In this document: piece after piece, positions 52,312 through 61,152 of the stretch
Layout: each line of letters begins with the position of its first letter
Numbering within the stretch: position 1 is the stretch's first letter
Source of the DNA: Flavobacteriaceae bacterium UBA3339
GTDB taxonomy: Bacteria; Bacteroidota; Bacteroidia; Flavobacteriales; Flavobacteriaceae
DNA: 64,000 nt
Direction: 5' to 3'
Assembly: GCA_002360925.1 (NCBI GenBank)
Contig: DERN01000003.1
Location: 71,175 to 135,174, forward strand
Position numbers and translations under genes: made by a program
Notes under the pieces: generated by a model
Databases searched by the model: none
Told to the model about the DNA's origin: nothing
What the model saw: only the letters and a program-made list of their open reading frames with translations

Positions 52312-53078
52312 TATATTTCCCAAGTATTAAGTTGTTGCATCGCGTGATAAGCCGTTAAATCGTATTGCACGGGAACTACCGAAACATATCCGTTTTCTAG
52401 AGCCCATTCGTCTGTATCTTCGCCTTTATCGTGATTTACAAACGTTCCGGTAAGCCAATAATATTTTTTCCCGTTCGGATTGGTTCTTTCGTCAAACTTC
52501 TCGACCCAAGTTGCATTTGCTTGGCGGCAAATTTTAATTCCTTTAATTTGATCTTCTTCTAATTTCGGGAAATTCACATTTAACACCACTCCGTCTGGAA
52601 GTCCGTTTTTCAAAGTTTGTAACGTTAATTGTTTAATGAATTTCTTTATTGGTTCAAAATCGGCATTCCAGCTAAAATCGCCTAAAGAAAACCCAATTGC
52701 AGGAATTCCACTCATTCCAGCTTCAACAGCCGCCGACATCGTTCCCGAATAAATCACATTTGTTGCCGAATTATATCCGTGGTTAATTCCCGAAACACAA
52801 ATATCGGGTTTGCCTTTTATAATTTGATCGATTGCAATTTTAACACAATCAACCGGAGTTCCCGAACAAGCATATTCTTCAATATCATGTTCTTCGATCG
52901 TTACTTTTTCTAAAAACAACGTATTATTTACCGTAATAGCGTGTCCCATTCCCGATTGCGGACTATCTGGCGCCACAACAATTACATGTCCAATTTCTTT
53001 CATTACACTAATTAACGTGCGAATTCCCGGAGCTGTAATTCCGTCGTCGTTTGTTACTAAAACCAAAGGTTTCTTCAT
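52311..53078 (-). CDS. surE: 5'/3'-nucleotidase SurE
   Basis: A 255-residue survival protein/nucleotidase that removes phosphate from nucleoside monophosphates. The metal site is LVTNDDGITAPGI (Asp-Asp of the NDDG motif) with PDSPQSGMGHAIT, and SGINHGYNSATNVIYSGTMSAA follows. I start it at ATG 53078 (MKKPLVLVTNDDG, the standard N-terminus) rather than the in-frame ATG at 53126. It heads the surE-small membrane protein-lpxB operon, as commonly arranged in flavobacteria. Confidence 0.93.
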   Translation of the reverse strand: MKKPLVLVTNDDGITAPGIRTLISVMKEIGHVIVVAPDSPQSGMGHAITVNNTLFLEKVTIEEHDIEEYACSGTPVDCVKIAIDQIIKGKPDICVSGINHGYNSATNVIYSGTMSAAVEAGMSGIPAIGFSLGDFSWNADFEPIKKFIKQLTLQTLKNGLPDGVVLNVNFPKLEEDQIKGIKICRQANATWVEKFDERTNPNGKKYYWLTGTFVNHDKGEDTDEWALENGYVSVVPVQYDLTAYHAMQQLNTWEI

Positions 53079-53304
53079 CTGATTTTCAATGTTATTTTTA
53101 TATGAATTCGGAATAATTTCAAACAAAAAACAGCATCATTCATAAGGCTTATTCCGCAATATTTGCTTTACATTCGTAAAAGTAGTAATTTTAATTAACT
53201 TCGTATTTCAATTCTGTAGCAAGACATAAATACTTAACAAAATTTTATTTGTGCACAGTTATTACAAATAGGAGATTTTAATTACTTTAGTTGAAAATTT
53301 ATTG

Positions 53305-55410
53305 ATGAATGCTATTTGGCAATTTATGAAGAGAAATTATAGAATTATTTTAATTGTTGTGGCATTGGCTGCAGCTTTATGGAGCTTTATACCTAATAAA
53401 AAAACAAATGATCCGGATCCGGAAAAAGAAGCTTTCTTATTAGGTGTTTTAAATTTTGTGTTGCAAAATGCACATTATCATCCTTCGGAATTAAACGACG
53501 AATTTTCGGAAAAAGTATATACCAATTATTTAAAAATATTAGACCCAAACAAACGCTTTTTATTACAATCGGACGTTAAAGGTTTTGAAAAACACAAAAC
53601 GACGATTGATGATGAATTTAAAGCACAAAGAATGGACTTTTTTGAAGAAAGCTATCCTGTTTTTGAACAACGAATCAAAGAAGCACAAACGTATTATAAA
53701 GAAATTTTAAAAGAACCGTTTGATCTTACAAAAAGCGAAAGTATTAATACCGATTACGAAAAACAAGAATTCGCAAACAATAAAGAAGAGCTAAAAGAAC
53801 GTTGGAAAAAGCAACTGAAGCTGAATGTACTTTCGAATATCGAAGACAAACAAAAGCTTCAGGAAAACGATTCTTTGAAAAAAGAACCTAAAAAATCGTT
53901 TACCGAATTAGAAAAAGAAGCTCGTGAAAGCGTTTTAAAATCATTGAACGAATATTTTGAATTCTTCGAAGAAATTTCGCGAGAAGAATGGATGTCGTTT
54001 TACATCAATACGATTTTAGAACAATTCGATCCGCATACGAATTACATGGCTCCGGACGATAAAAAGAAATTCGACGAAAGTATGGCGGGTTCTATGGAAG
54101 GAATCGGAGCGCAGCTTCGCAAGAAAAGTGAAAATACAGAAATTACCGAAATCATTCCAGGCGGTCCTGCAATGAAACAAGGCGAATTAGAAAACGGCGA
54201 TGTAATTCTAAAAGTTGGTCAAGGCGATGAACAACCGATTGATGTATCAGGAATGCGGTTAGACAAAGTTGTGAAAATGATTAAAGGTAAAAAAGGAACA
54301 ATTGTTAGTTTAACCGTAAAAAAAGTTGACGGTTCTATTAAAGTGATTTCAATTATGCGCGATAAATTCGAAATTGAAGAAACATTCGCGAAGTCATCAA
54401 TCATTGAAACAGCTAACGGAAAATTCGGAATTATTCATTTGCCAAAATTCTATATCAGCTTTGAAAACCGAGATAATCGAGATGCTTTTAAAGATGTTGC
54501 AAAAGAAATCGAATATTTGAAAGAGCAAAAAGTTGAAGGAATTATCATGGATTTACGCAACAACGGTGGTGGTTCTTTACAAACTGTTGTAGATATGGTT
54601 GGTTTGTTTATAGAGCAAGGTCCGGTTGTACAAGTAAAAGCTAAAAACGGATCAAGAGATGTTTTGTACGATAAAGACAAACGTGTTCAATGGGAAGGTC
54701 CTTTAGTGGTTTTAATCAATAACTATTCGGCTTCGGCTTCTGAAATTTTTGCTGCGGCAATTCAAGATTATAACCGAGGTTTGGTTTTAGGCTCTAAACA
54801 TTCATTTGGAAAGGGAACCGTTCAAAATTTATTAGATTTAAATCGTTTTGGTAATAAAAACATTGGCGATTTAGGAGCTATTAAGTTTACAACTCAGAAA
54901 TTCTATCGCGTAAACGGAGGTTCTACACAATTAAAAGGAGTTGAAAGTGATGTAGTCCTTCCAGATCGTTTCTTATATATCGATACAGGCGAACGCGACA
55001 GCGATAATGCAATGCCTTGGGATAAAATAGAAAAAGCGAATTACAAACCATTTGCTTCAAATTTCGCTCCGATTGTCGAAAAAAGTAAAAAACGTGTAGC
55101 TTCAAATACAGAATTTAAACTGTTAGACGAAAGCGCAAAATGGGTTAAAGAACAACAAAACGACAATACGTTTCCGTTGAAATACGAAGATTATATTGCA
55201 AAATCAAAAAACATAGAAGAGCAAACAAAAAAATTCAATGTTTTAAAAGATTACAAAAACAACCTGGTATTTAAATCGCTTCCGTACGAAGAAACTATTT
55301 TTGCAAAAGACACGGTGCTTTTAAACAAACGTAAACGTTGGCACAAAAGCTTAAACAACGATTTGTATGTAGAAGAAGCCGTGAACGTTTTAAAAGATTT
55401 AAAAAAATAA
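53305..55410 (+). CDS. Carboxy-terminal processing peptidase (Prc/Tsp-like, S41)
   Basis: A 701-residue envelope protease that cuts proteins from the C-terminal end. It has an N-terminal membrane anchor (NYRIILIVVALAAALWSFI), a Prc N-terminal domain, a PDZ domain (residues about 240-330; AQLRKKSENTEITEIIPGGPA) and the S41 core. The nucleophile lies in NNYSASASEIFAAAI, and the Lys of the Ser-Lys dyad is in SFGKGTVQNLL. The length fits the Prc family rather than the short CtpA. An in-frame TTG at 53302 precedes the ATG. An ABC permease gene follows after six bases. Confidence 0.92.
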   Translation: MNAIWQFMKRNYRIILIVVALAAALWSFIPNKKTNDPDPEKEAFLLGVLNFVLQNAHYHPSELNDEFSEKVYTNYLKILDPNKRFLLQSDVKGFEKHKTTIDDEFKAQRMDFFEESYPVFEQRIKEAQTYYKEILKEPFDLTKSESINTDYEKQEFANNKEELKERWKKQLKLNVLSNIEDKQKLQENDSLKKEPKKSFTELEKEARESVLKSLNEYFEFFEEISREEWMSFYINTILEQFDPHTNYMAPDDKKKFDESMAGSMEGIGAQLRKKSENTEITEIIPGGPAMKQGELENGDVILKVGQGDEQPIDVSGMRLDKVVKMIKGKKGTIVSLTVKKVDGSIKVISIMRDKFEIEETFAKSSIIETANGKFGIIHLPKFYISFENRDNRDAFKDVAKEIEYLKEQKVEGIIMDLRNNGGGSLQTVVDMVGLFIEQGPVVQVKAKNGSRDVLYDKDKRVQWEGPLVVLINNYSASASEIFAAAIQDYNRGLVLGSKHSFGKGTVQNLLDLNRFGNKNIGDLGAIKFTTQKFYRVNGGSTQLKGVESDVVLPDRFLYIDTGERDSDNAMPWDKIEKANYKPFASNFAPIVEKSKKRVASNTEFKLLDESAKWVKEQQNDNTFPLKYEDYIAKSKNIEEQTKKFNVLKDYKNNLVFKSLPYEETIFAKDTVLLNKRKRWHKSLNNDLYVEEAVNVLKDLKK

Positions 55411-55416
55411 CATATA

Positions 55417-56517
55417 GTGTTTAAAAAATTTGTTTCGGCAAACAGAAAAGCGTTCCAAAAATTCAAAAGTAATTATTGGGGCGTTTTTTCTTTAGTTTTT
55501 ATTATATTGGTAAGCATTGTTGCAGTGCTCGCGTACGTTATTGCGCCCGACAATACCGAAAACGCAAATAACGGCGATGTTTCTATCAGCACGCAACATC
55601 CAGGTTTTAAAGTCGATGTTTTAAAGATTCCTTTCGCCGAAAACAAAACATCCTTTTCTGATTACATCGTCGGAAAGAAGATTAACGAACAATCCATTCC
55701 TATTTTATCGTATTCTTTTAAAAATGATACTTTGTTTTATAAAGAATTTTCGACCGATCCTTCTATCTCTCAAACAAAATTTGTTTTAAAAAGTAGTTTT
55801 CCAACGCAAGATGAATCCGAAATACAAAAACAGTTTATTAAAACAAAAAAATATTGGCTGGGAACTGATAATCAAGGACGCGATTATTTAAGCCGTTTAC
55901 TTGTTGGTGCAAGAGTTTCGTTAGCAATTGGTTTTGTTGCGGTTTTTATTTCGCTTGTTATTGGAATTTCATTAGGCGCCATCGCCGGATATTATGGCGG
56001 AAAAACAGACGCTGCTATTTTGTGGCTTATTAATGTAATTTGGTCTATTCCGACTTTGCTTTTGGTAATTGCTATTACCTTGGCTTTAGGAAAAGGATTT
56101 TGGCAGGTTTTTATTGCAGTAGGATTAACAATGTGGGTTGAAGTTGCGCGTGTTGTTCGCGGACAAGTTATGAGCGTAAAACAAATGCAATATGTTACCG
56201 CTGCAAGAGCTTTAGGTTTTTCGGATCGCAGAATTATTTTTAAACACATTATTCCGAATATTTTAGCTCCGGTTATTGTGATTTCGGCAGCAAATTTCGC
56301 TTCGGCTATTTTGGTCGAAAGCGGTTTAAGCTTTTTAGGATTAGGCGCACAAGTTCCGGTTCCAAGTTGGGGCGGAATGATAAAAGAACACTACAATTAC
56401 ATTATTTTAGGAAAACCGTACTTAGCTTTAATTCCCGGTTTGGCAATGTGTTTATTGGTTGTAGCTTTTATGATGATTGGAAATGCGTTGCGCGATGCAT
56501 TGGATGTGAAGAGTTAA
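55417..56517 (+). CDS. ABC transporter permease, DppC/OppC type
   Basis: A 366-residue permease. The OppC_N-like first helix (residues about 20-40) is followed by a ~100-residue extracytoplasmic insert and the BPD_transp_1 core with five helices. The EAA loop is AARALGFSDRRIIFKHIIPN, and KKYWLGTDNQGRDYLSRLL is the classic DppC segment. It would import peptides or nickel-like solutes with partner subunits that are not encoded nearby. The start is GTG 55417, six bases after the protease stop, so co-transcription is likely. Confidence 0.88.
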   Translation: MFKKFVSANRKAFQKFKSNYWGVFSLVFIILVSIVAVLAYVIAPDNTENANNGDVSISTQHPGFKVDVLKIPFAENKTSFSDYIVGKKINEQSIPILSYSFKNDTLFYKEFSTDPSISQTKFVLKSSFPTQDESEIQKQFIKTKKYWLGTDNQGRDYLSRLLVGARVSLAIGFVAVFISLVIGISLGAIAGYYGGKTDAAILWLINVIWSIPTLLLVIAITLALGKGFWQVFIAVGLTMWVEVARVVRGQVMSVKQMQYVTAARALGFSDRRIIFKHIIPNILAPVIVISAANFASAILVESGLSFLGLGAQVPVPSWGGMIKEHYNYIILGKPYLALIPGLAMCLLVVAFMMIGNALRDALDVKS

Positions 56518-56816
56518 GCCGAAAAAAAATAAGCAACTCCTTCTAAAAGCCATAACAATAGATTTATCACCTTACCTTTTTTTAAATCTATTTTTTTTCT
56601 GAGTACTTTAATCGCAACTAAAATTCCAATTAAACTAAAAACTATATTTAAAGTTAGTAACCAATCAGAAAGCATTGTAAGAAACAACACAGATGAATAG
56701 TAATAAAGATATGTTAATTGTAAATTGTGCCAAAGCCAGTATATATTAATAACGATTAATATTATTCCAATTATTCTGTTCTTATTTTTTCTAAACTCCA
56801 TCATACTTCCAAACAT
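56514..56816 (-). CDS. Small membrane protein, unknown function
   Basis: A 100-residue protein with a basic N-terminus and three predicted helices (residues about 14-30, 35-65, 80-98). No family recognised. Its 3' end overlaps the convergent ABC permease end by four bases. Alternative starts at 56804 or 56801 are possible. Confidence 0.5.
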   Translation of the reverse strand: MFGSMMEFRKNKNRIIGIILIVINIYWLWHNLQLTYLYYYSSVLFLTMLSDWLLTLNIVFSLIGILVAIKVLRKKIDLKKGKVINLLLWLLEGVAYFFSA

Positions 56817-56863
56817 AAATAATTCTTTTGATTATAGAACAATAATCTCTTTTCTCAAAGTTT

Positions 56864-57718
56864 TTACTGAATCAAAAAAGCTTTAATATCTTGTCGATTT
56901 CCTTTAAAAATATTTAAATCGACCGGAGTTTCAATTCCCGGAATTGTTCCTTTATCGGTAAATTGCCAAAAGTGCCAATCATCTTTCATTTTTTCGCTAA
57001 ACAAACTGTATTTGGCAATCCAAATCTTGTTCTCGGGAAAATATGATTTTAAGTGATGTTCGTAATAATTTGCTCCCGAATAAATCATCGGTTTTACTCC
57101 GTAATGTTTTTCAACAAGCGTTAACCAATTTTGCAAACCTTCGCGCAATTTATCTTTTGTTTGCAATTTCGGCAAATCTTCAATATCTAAAACGGGAATA
57201 AAATCTCCGGGTTCTAAAGGCGTGTTTTTAATAAAATTCTCGGCTTGTTCCGTACTATTTTCATCCGGACGATAATAATGATATGCTCCACGAATCAATA
57301 AGCGTGTTTTAGCATATTTCCAATTATTTTTAAATTCGTGATCAATTCCATCAACTCCCATTGTAGATCGAATAAAAACAAAATCTACTGGATATTTTTG
57401 ATACAAACTATCGCTAACTTTCCAATTGATCTCGTATTGATAATGCGAAACATCAAAACCAAATAAATGCTCATCGTGTTTGTCTAAAATTTCAATCGCA
57501 CGAATATCATGAACCGTGATTTCTTTCGTTTTTTCACTTTTAAAAACCGTTTCGTAAATATCTTGCAATACATATCGAATTCCGTCTTTGTAGTGGAAAA
57601 TTAAAAAAGCAATAATAAGAAACGAATAAGCCAAAAGATGCCACTTCCAAACCGCAACTTTTTTCTTTTTACGCGTTGTTTTCCTCTTAATCGGTCTTTT
57701 AGGTTTAGTTGCAGCCAT
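56864..57718 (-). CDS. GH25 lysozyme with N-terminal membrane anchor
   Basis: A 284-residue muramidase-like enzyme. A strongly basic cytosolic start (KPKRPIKRKTTRKKKK) is followed by one helix (residues about 27-43) and a GH25 domain. The domain motifs are FGFDVSHYQYEINW, VDFVFIRSTMGV, RGAYHYYRPDE and the catalytic DxE in PVLDIEDLP. It cleaves the beta-1,4 bond of peptidoglycan glycan strands. Anchoring on the periplasmic side of the inner membrane suggests a wall-remodelling role rather than secretion. Confidence 0.9.
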   Translation of the reverse strand: MAATKPKRPIKRKTTRKKKKVAVWKWHLLAYSFLIIAFLIFHYKDGIRYVLQDIYETVFKSEKTKEITVHDIRAIEILDKHDEHLFGFDVSHYQYEINWKVSDSLYQKYPVDFVFIRSTMGVDGIDHEFKNNWKYAKTRLLIRGAYHYYRPDENSTEQAENFIKNTPLEPGDFIPVLDIEDLPKLQTKDKLREGLQNWLTLVEKHYGVKPMIYSGANYYEHHLKSYFPENKIWIAKYSLFSEKMKDDWHFWQFTDKGTIPGIETPVDLNIFKGNRQDIKAFLIQ

Positions 57719-57757
57719 ACGGATTTCGTAATCTAAATCGAAGTAAATTAGATTATT

Positions 57758-58339
57758 TTAACGAACAATAATATGAAAACATTTGTTGATTCGTTCTTTC
57801 ACAAAATAGATTTTTCTCGACTTTTGGAATTGTTTCAACACATCTTCTAACTGTTTTTCAAGTTTTTGGTTCGGTTGTTTTTTGTGATTAAAACGAACAT
57901 ACGAAATATCGATCGCAGCTCCGAAAGAATGTGAACTATCGTTCGAAGATGCATTTACATTTACACGACGCAAACGGTTTTGATCAGCTTCGGTACGAGT
58001 AAGCGAAGTAACTACAAAAAAGTTTTGTCCAGTTTTTTTTACAAATTCTCGCGCAATATCGCTCAAAGTTCTGTTTGCTTTTGAAACCAAATACGGATGA
58101 CTGTGCGTAAAGTTATCTAATCGATAACCGTAACCTCGTTGTTTTACTTTAACTAATTTCCCTTTAGAAACGTAGTTATTCAAAACCTTTTTATCTTTCA
58201 AATGCGTAATTCCGTGCGATTGTGCTGCCTTTAGATGCGCAACATATTCTTTTGTTGGCGGAGTAACACCTTTGCGATTTTGAGAAAAAATTAAATAAGG
58301 AAATAGGATTATCAGTAAAAATAAAACGAAACGCACCAT
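57758..58339 (-). CDS. DUF5715 family protein (M15 peptidase-like fold)
   Basis: A 193-residue exported protein with a signal peptide (MVRFVLFLLIILFPYLIFSQ). The C-terminal part resembles D-Ala-D-Ala carboxypeptidases of family M15: TSLTRTEADQNRLRR, SSHSFGAAIDIS with the His and Asp zinc ligands, and NKCFHIIV with the last His. Such a protein may cut peptidoglycan peptides or only bind them. I start it at ATG 58339; seven more residues are possible from 58360. The GH25 lysozyme gene follows 40 bases downstream on the same strand. Confidence 0.8.
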   Translation of the reverse strand: MVRFVLFLLIILFPYLIFSQNRKGVTPPTKEYVAHLKAAQSHGITHLKDKKVLNNYVSKGKLVKVKQRGYGYRLDNFTHSHPYLVSKANRTLSDIAREFVKKTGQNFFVVTSLTRTEADQNRLRRVNVNASSNDSSHSFGAAIDISYVRFNHKKQPNQKLEKQLEDVLKQFQKSRKIYFVKERINKCFHIIVR

Positions 58340-58426
58340 TGATTTTTTAAGTTCAAACAAAAATACACACTTATTTTTAAGAAAACGATAAATAAGCCGA
58401 TTTAACCAAGATTTTTTATAGCCACA

Positions 58427-58529
58427 TAAAAAAAGTGGATTTACCGAGATAAATCCACTTTAATAACCAAAAAAAACACTTATGAAAAACTCTAATTCTA
58501 TTACTTCTTGCTTTGTATTAGATGAGTTA
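58427..58529 (-). ncRNA. Candidate orphan small RNA
   Basis: A free-standing transcription unit of about 100 nt. A complete promoter (TTG 58564-58562, 19-base spacer, TATATTTG 58542-58535) predicts a start near 58529, and an intrinsic terminator at 58433-58460 predicts the end. The 5' part can fold (AACT-CAT-CTAAT pairs with ATTAG-AGTT, three-base bulge), leaving an A-rich loop. No coding frame of useful length is on this strand. It matches no RNA family I can recognise. It could instead be part of the 3' region of the upstream Abi-like gene. Confidence 0.42.
58428..58460 (-). terminator. Intrinsic terminator (minus strand)
   Basis: An 11-bp perfect stem (58433-58443 with 58450-58460), loop of six, with seven T's only in the minus direction. 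It ends the candidate small RNA and any read-through from the Abi-like gene. Confidence 0.82.
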
Positions 58530-58534
58530 CAAGA

Positions 58535-58564
58535 CAAATATACAACACTTTTTTATATAAACAA
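58535..58564 (-). promoter_or_regulatory. Consensus promoter of candidate small RNA
   Basis: TTG, 19 bases, TATATTTG: identical in -7 box and spacing to the tRNA-Leu promoter at 59606-59635, but with no gene behind it other than the small RNA candidate. Confidence 0.6.
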
Positions 58565-58592
58565 GCATTTCGTTTATTTTTATTAAAAAAAG

Positions 58593-59402
58593 TTAGATTT
58601 TAAAATTATAGACTTCTATTAAAAACTCTTTTCTATTATCAATAGGCAGATTTTCAATCGATTTAAATATAATATTTTTACAACTTTGCGCTAATTCAGT
58701 ATGAAATAACAAGAGATAATAGAGGTTGAAATGAATTTCATTAATCGATAAACTCGACAAATATTTAAATAAAAACTCTTCAATAATTTCGTTTTTATCT
58801 TCACCGTTATCAATTTCCATATTATAACTTAAAAATTTAAAAACGGTATTTACATGAAAAACATATTCATCGATCACTTGTTCGTTAAAAGGAATTTCTT
58901 TTTCGTAAGCAAGCAAATCCGATAATTGAAGATTTTTAATTGTATGATGAGTTTCTTTAAAATTCATGATTCCGATGAAAACATTCGAAACCTGATATTT
59001 CAATTTAATAGGATCTCCAGGATTTTGCGGAACGATATAATCGCCTTCGTATTTTATTTTTTTATTAGAGTTGTTTTCGAGTTTAAATTTCTTCAAACTA
59101 TCAATCAAATAAATAAAGTAAGGTTCTAACGATTGTCGAATATTGATTTTAACCTGTAATTGCAATATTTCGTTTTGACGCTTATTAAATTCATACTGAA
59201 TATAAAACGCCATAAAGGTAAAAACCACACTGCAAACTCCAATAATTGGCGCTGTGGTCCCTCCTATTGCATCACCCAATTCGTTTTTTCCGGTTAAATC
59301 AATAATCCAGCTTTTATGTGTAAACAAAAACGCCAGCAACGGAACCATGACAACCATAATAAGCGCCATAACGGCTCCCATAAAAACAACGCCTTTCTTC
59401 AT
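58593..59402 (-). CDS. Membrane protein resembling putative phage abortive-infection proteins (putAbiC)
   Basis: A 269-residue protein with two N-terminal helices (residues about 7-28 and 50-70) followed by a long soluble helical domain. The linker GDAIGGTTAPIIGVCSVVFT leading to YIQYEFNKRQNEILQLQ has the layout of the putAbiC family (two helices, then a cytosolic coiled-coil/helical domain). That family is named from weak evidence for phage exclusion, so a defence role here is only possible. It is not next to other defence genes. It begins 40 bases past the tRNA-associated hairpin and stands alone. Confidence 0.6.
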   Translation of the reverse strand: MKKGVVFMGAVMALIMVVMVPLLAFLFTHKSWIIDLTGKNELGDAIGGTTAPIIGVCSVVFTFMAFYIQYEFNKRQNEILQLQVKINIRQSLEPYFIYLIDSLKKFKLENNSNKKIKYEGDYIVPQNPGDPIKLKYQVSNVFIGIMNFKETHHTIKNLQLSDLLAYEKEIPFNEQVIDEYVFHVNTVFKFLSYNMEIDNGEDKNEIIEEFLFKYLSSLSINEIHFNLYYLLLFHTELAQSCKNIIFKSIENLPIDNRKEFLIEVYNFKI

Positions 59403-59453
59403 TTTCTTTTTTGAATTTAAAGATACTGATTTGGATTAAATTTCAGGAAATAA

Positions 59454-59485
59454 AAAACCTCAATTCAAATGAATTGAGGTTTTCG
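59454..59485. terminator. Terminator downstream of tRNA-Leu
   Basis: AAACCTCAATTCA pairs with TGAATTGAGGTTT; T's on both sides. It lies just past the 3' end of the minus-strand tRNA. Confidence 0.75.
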
Positions 59486-59489
59486 TTGT

Positions 59490-59570
59490 GCGGGTGATAG
59501 GACTCGAACCTACACACCTTGCGGCACCAGATCCTAAGTCTGGCGTGTCTACCAATTTCACCACACCCGC
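59490..59570 (-). tRNA. tRNA-Leu (anticodon UAG)
   Basis: An 81-nt cloverleaf on the minus strand: acceptor GCGGGTG/CACCCGC, D-arm with TGGTAGAC, anticodon stem CCAGA/TCTGG with loop CTTAGGA (anticodon TAG), class II variable arm, and T-loop GGTTCGAGTCC. CCA is not encoded. It reads CUN leucine codons (best CUA). Confidence 0.95.
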
Positions 59571-59605
59571 GGCTTAGGAAGAACTTTTGTTCTTTTAAGA
59601 CGGTG

Positions 59606-59635
59606 CAAATATACGAATGGAATTTTACTGTGCAA
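59606..59635 (-). promoter_or_regulatory. Promoter of tRNA-Leu
   Basis: TTG (59635-59633), 19-base spacer, TATATTTG (59613-59606): a full-consensus Bacteroidota promoter, 36 bases upstream of the mature tRNA 5' end. Confidence 0.7.
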
Positions 59636-59660
59636 TAAAAAATCATTATTTTTTTATATT

Positions 59661-59668
59661 TATATTTG
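59661..59668 (+). promoter_or_regulatory. -7 promoter element (TATATTTG) of M20 dipeptidase gene
   Basis: A perfect TAnnTTTG, 32 bases upstream of the start codon and close to the divergent tRNA promoter; no clear -33 TTG. Confidence 0.5.
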
Positions 59669-59700
59669 TTCAATAAATACGAAATGTTCAATTCAAAATA

Positions 59701-61089
59701 ATGGAAATAATTAAGAACTACGTTCAACAAAACAAGGAACGTTTTATTAATGAGCTTATTGAGCTTTTAAAAATCCCTTCGGTTAGTGCAGACAGTGCAT
59801 ATTCTCAAGATGTTTTAAACACAGCAGATAAAGTAAAATATTTTTTAGAACAAGCTGGATGCGATAAAGTCGAAATTTGCGAAACGCCAGGTTATCCTAT
59901 TGTTTATGCAGAAAAAACCGTAGACGCTTCACTTCCTACTGTTTTGGTTTACGGACATTATGATGTTCAACCTGCCGATCCAATCGAATTATGGGATTCT
60001 CCTCCTTTTGAACCGGTAATCAAAAAAACAGAACTTCATCCAGACGGAGCTATTTTTGCGCGCGGAGCTTGTGACGACAAAGGTCAGATGTTTATGCACG
60101 TGAAAGCTTTAGAATTAATGATGCAAACAAAAACTTTGCCTTGTAACGTGAAATTCATGATCGAAGGTGAAGAAGAAGTTGGATCAGCTTCATTAGCTTG
60201 GTTTGTTGAAAGAAATCAGGAGAAATTAAAGAACGATGTTATTTTGATTTCAGACACCGGAATGATTTCAAATACACAACCTTCTATCACAACCGGACTT
60301 CGCGGATTAAGTTATGTTGAAGTTGAAGTTACAGGTCCAAATCGTGATTTACATTCAGGATTATACGGAGGCGCTGTTGCAAATCCAATCAATATATTAT
60401 CTAAAATGATTGCGTCGTTACACGATGAAAACAATCACGTAACCATTCCGGGATTCTACGATAAAGTAGAAGAATTATCTCGCGAAGAACGCGACGAAAT
60501 GGCAAAACGTCCTTTCTCTTTAGACGATTATAAAAAAGCATTAGATATTAAAGACGTTTACGGCGAAGCTGGTTATACAACAAACGAGCGCAATTCGATT
60601 CGTCCTACTTTAGATGTAAACGGAATTTGGGGCGGATATACAGGCGAAGGTGCAAAAACAGTTATTGCGTCTAAAGCTTTTGCTAAAATTTCGATGCGTT
60701 TGGTTCCTAACCAAGATTGGGAAGAAATCACCGAATTGTTCAAAAAACATTTCGAAAGTATTGCTCCAGACGCGGTAAAAGTTGTAGTAAAACCTCATCA
60801 TGGTGGACAAGGATATGTAACTCCAATTGATTCTATCGGATATCAAGCGGCTTCAAAAGCGTATTCTGATACTTTTGGTGTAACGCCAATTCCGGTTCGT
60901 TCTGGCGGAAGTATTCCAATTGTTGCTTTGTTCGAGAAAGAATTGAAATCTAAAACCATTATGATGGGATTCGGTTTAGATTCTGATGCGATTCACTCGC
61001 CAAATGAACATTACGGAGTTTTCAATTATTTAAAAGGTATTGAAACCATTCCGTTATTTTTTAAATACTTTACAGAGTTATCTAAATAA
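59701..61089 (+). CDS. M20 family dipeptidase
   Basis: A 462-residue cytosolic zinc peptidase of the M20 family (CNDP/DUG1-like). Metal ligands: His and Asp in VYGHYDVQPAD, Asp in ARGACDDKGQM, Glu-Glu in IEGEEEVGS, Asp in LISDTGM and the C-terminal His in DAIHSPNEHYG. The dimerisation lid domain (residues about 200-350) contains DLHSGLYGGAVANP. It hydrolyses dipeptides, probably completing use of peptides taken up by transporters like the POT group. A terminator follows. Confidence 0.92.
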   Translation: MEIIKNYVQQNKERFINELIELLKIPSVSADSAYSQDVLNTADKVKYFLEQAGCDKVEICETPGYPIVYAEKTVDASLPTVLVYGHYDVQPADPIELWDSPPFEPVIKKTELHPDGAIFARGACDDKGQMFMHVKALELMMQTKTLPCNVKFMIEGEEEVGSASLAWFVERNQEKLKNDVILISDTGMISNTQPSITTGLRGLSYVEVEVTGPNRDLHSGLYGGAVANPINILSKMIASLHDENNHVTIPGFYDKVEELSREERDEMAKRPFSLDDYKKALDIKDVYGEAGYTTNERNSIRPTLDVNGIWGGYTGEGAKTVIASKAFAKISMRLVPNQDWEEITELFKKHFESIAPDAVKVVVKPHHGGQGYVTPIDSIGYQAASKAYSDTFGVTPIPVRSGGSIPIVALFEKELKSKTIMMGFGLDSDAIHSPNEHYGVFNYLKGIETIPLFFKYFTELSK

Positions 61090-61123
61090 TAAAAAAAGCC
61101 GCTTTATAAAGCGGCTTTTTTTA
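61090..61123 (+). terminator. Terminator after M20 dipeptidase
   Basis: The stem AAAAGCCGCTTTA pairs with TAAAGCGGCTTTT and is followed by T's, directly after the stop codon. Confidence 0.88.
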
Positions 61124-61152
61124 TATTTGATTAAAATCTAATCCATTCCATT

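Noticed and set aside
58482..58586. 34-codon plus-strand frame beginning MKNSNSITSCFVLDEL
   Set aside because: No promoter, no homology I can recognise, and it lies opposite the better-supported small RNA unit with a consensus promoter and terminator on the minus strand.
59490..59570. tRNA-Leu as an integration (att) site
   Set aside because: No integrase gene and no repeated tRNA 3' end found nearby.
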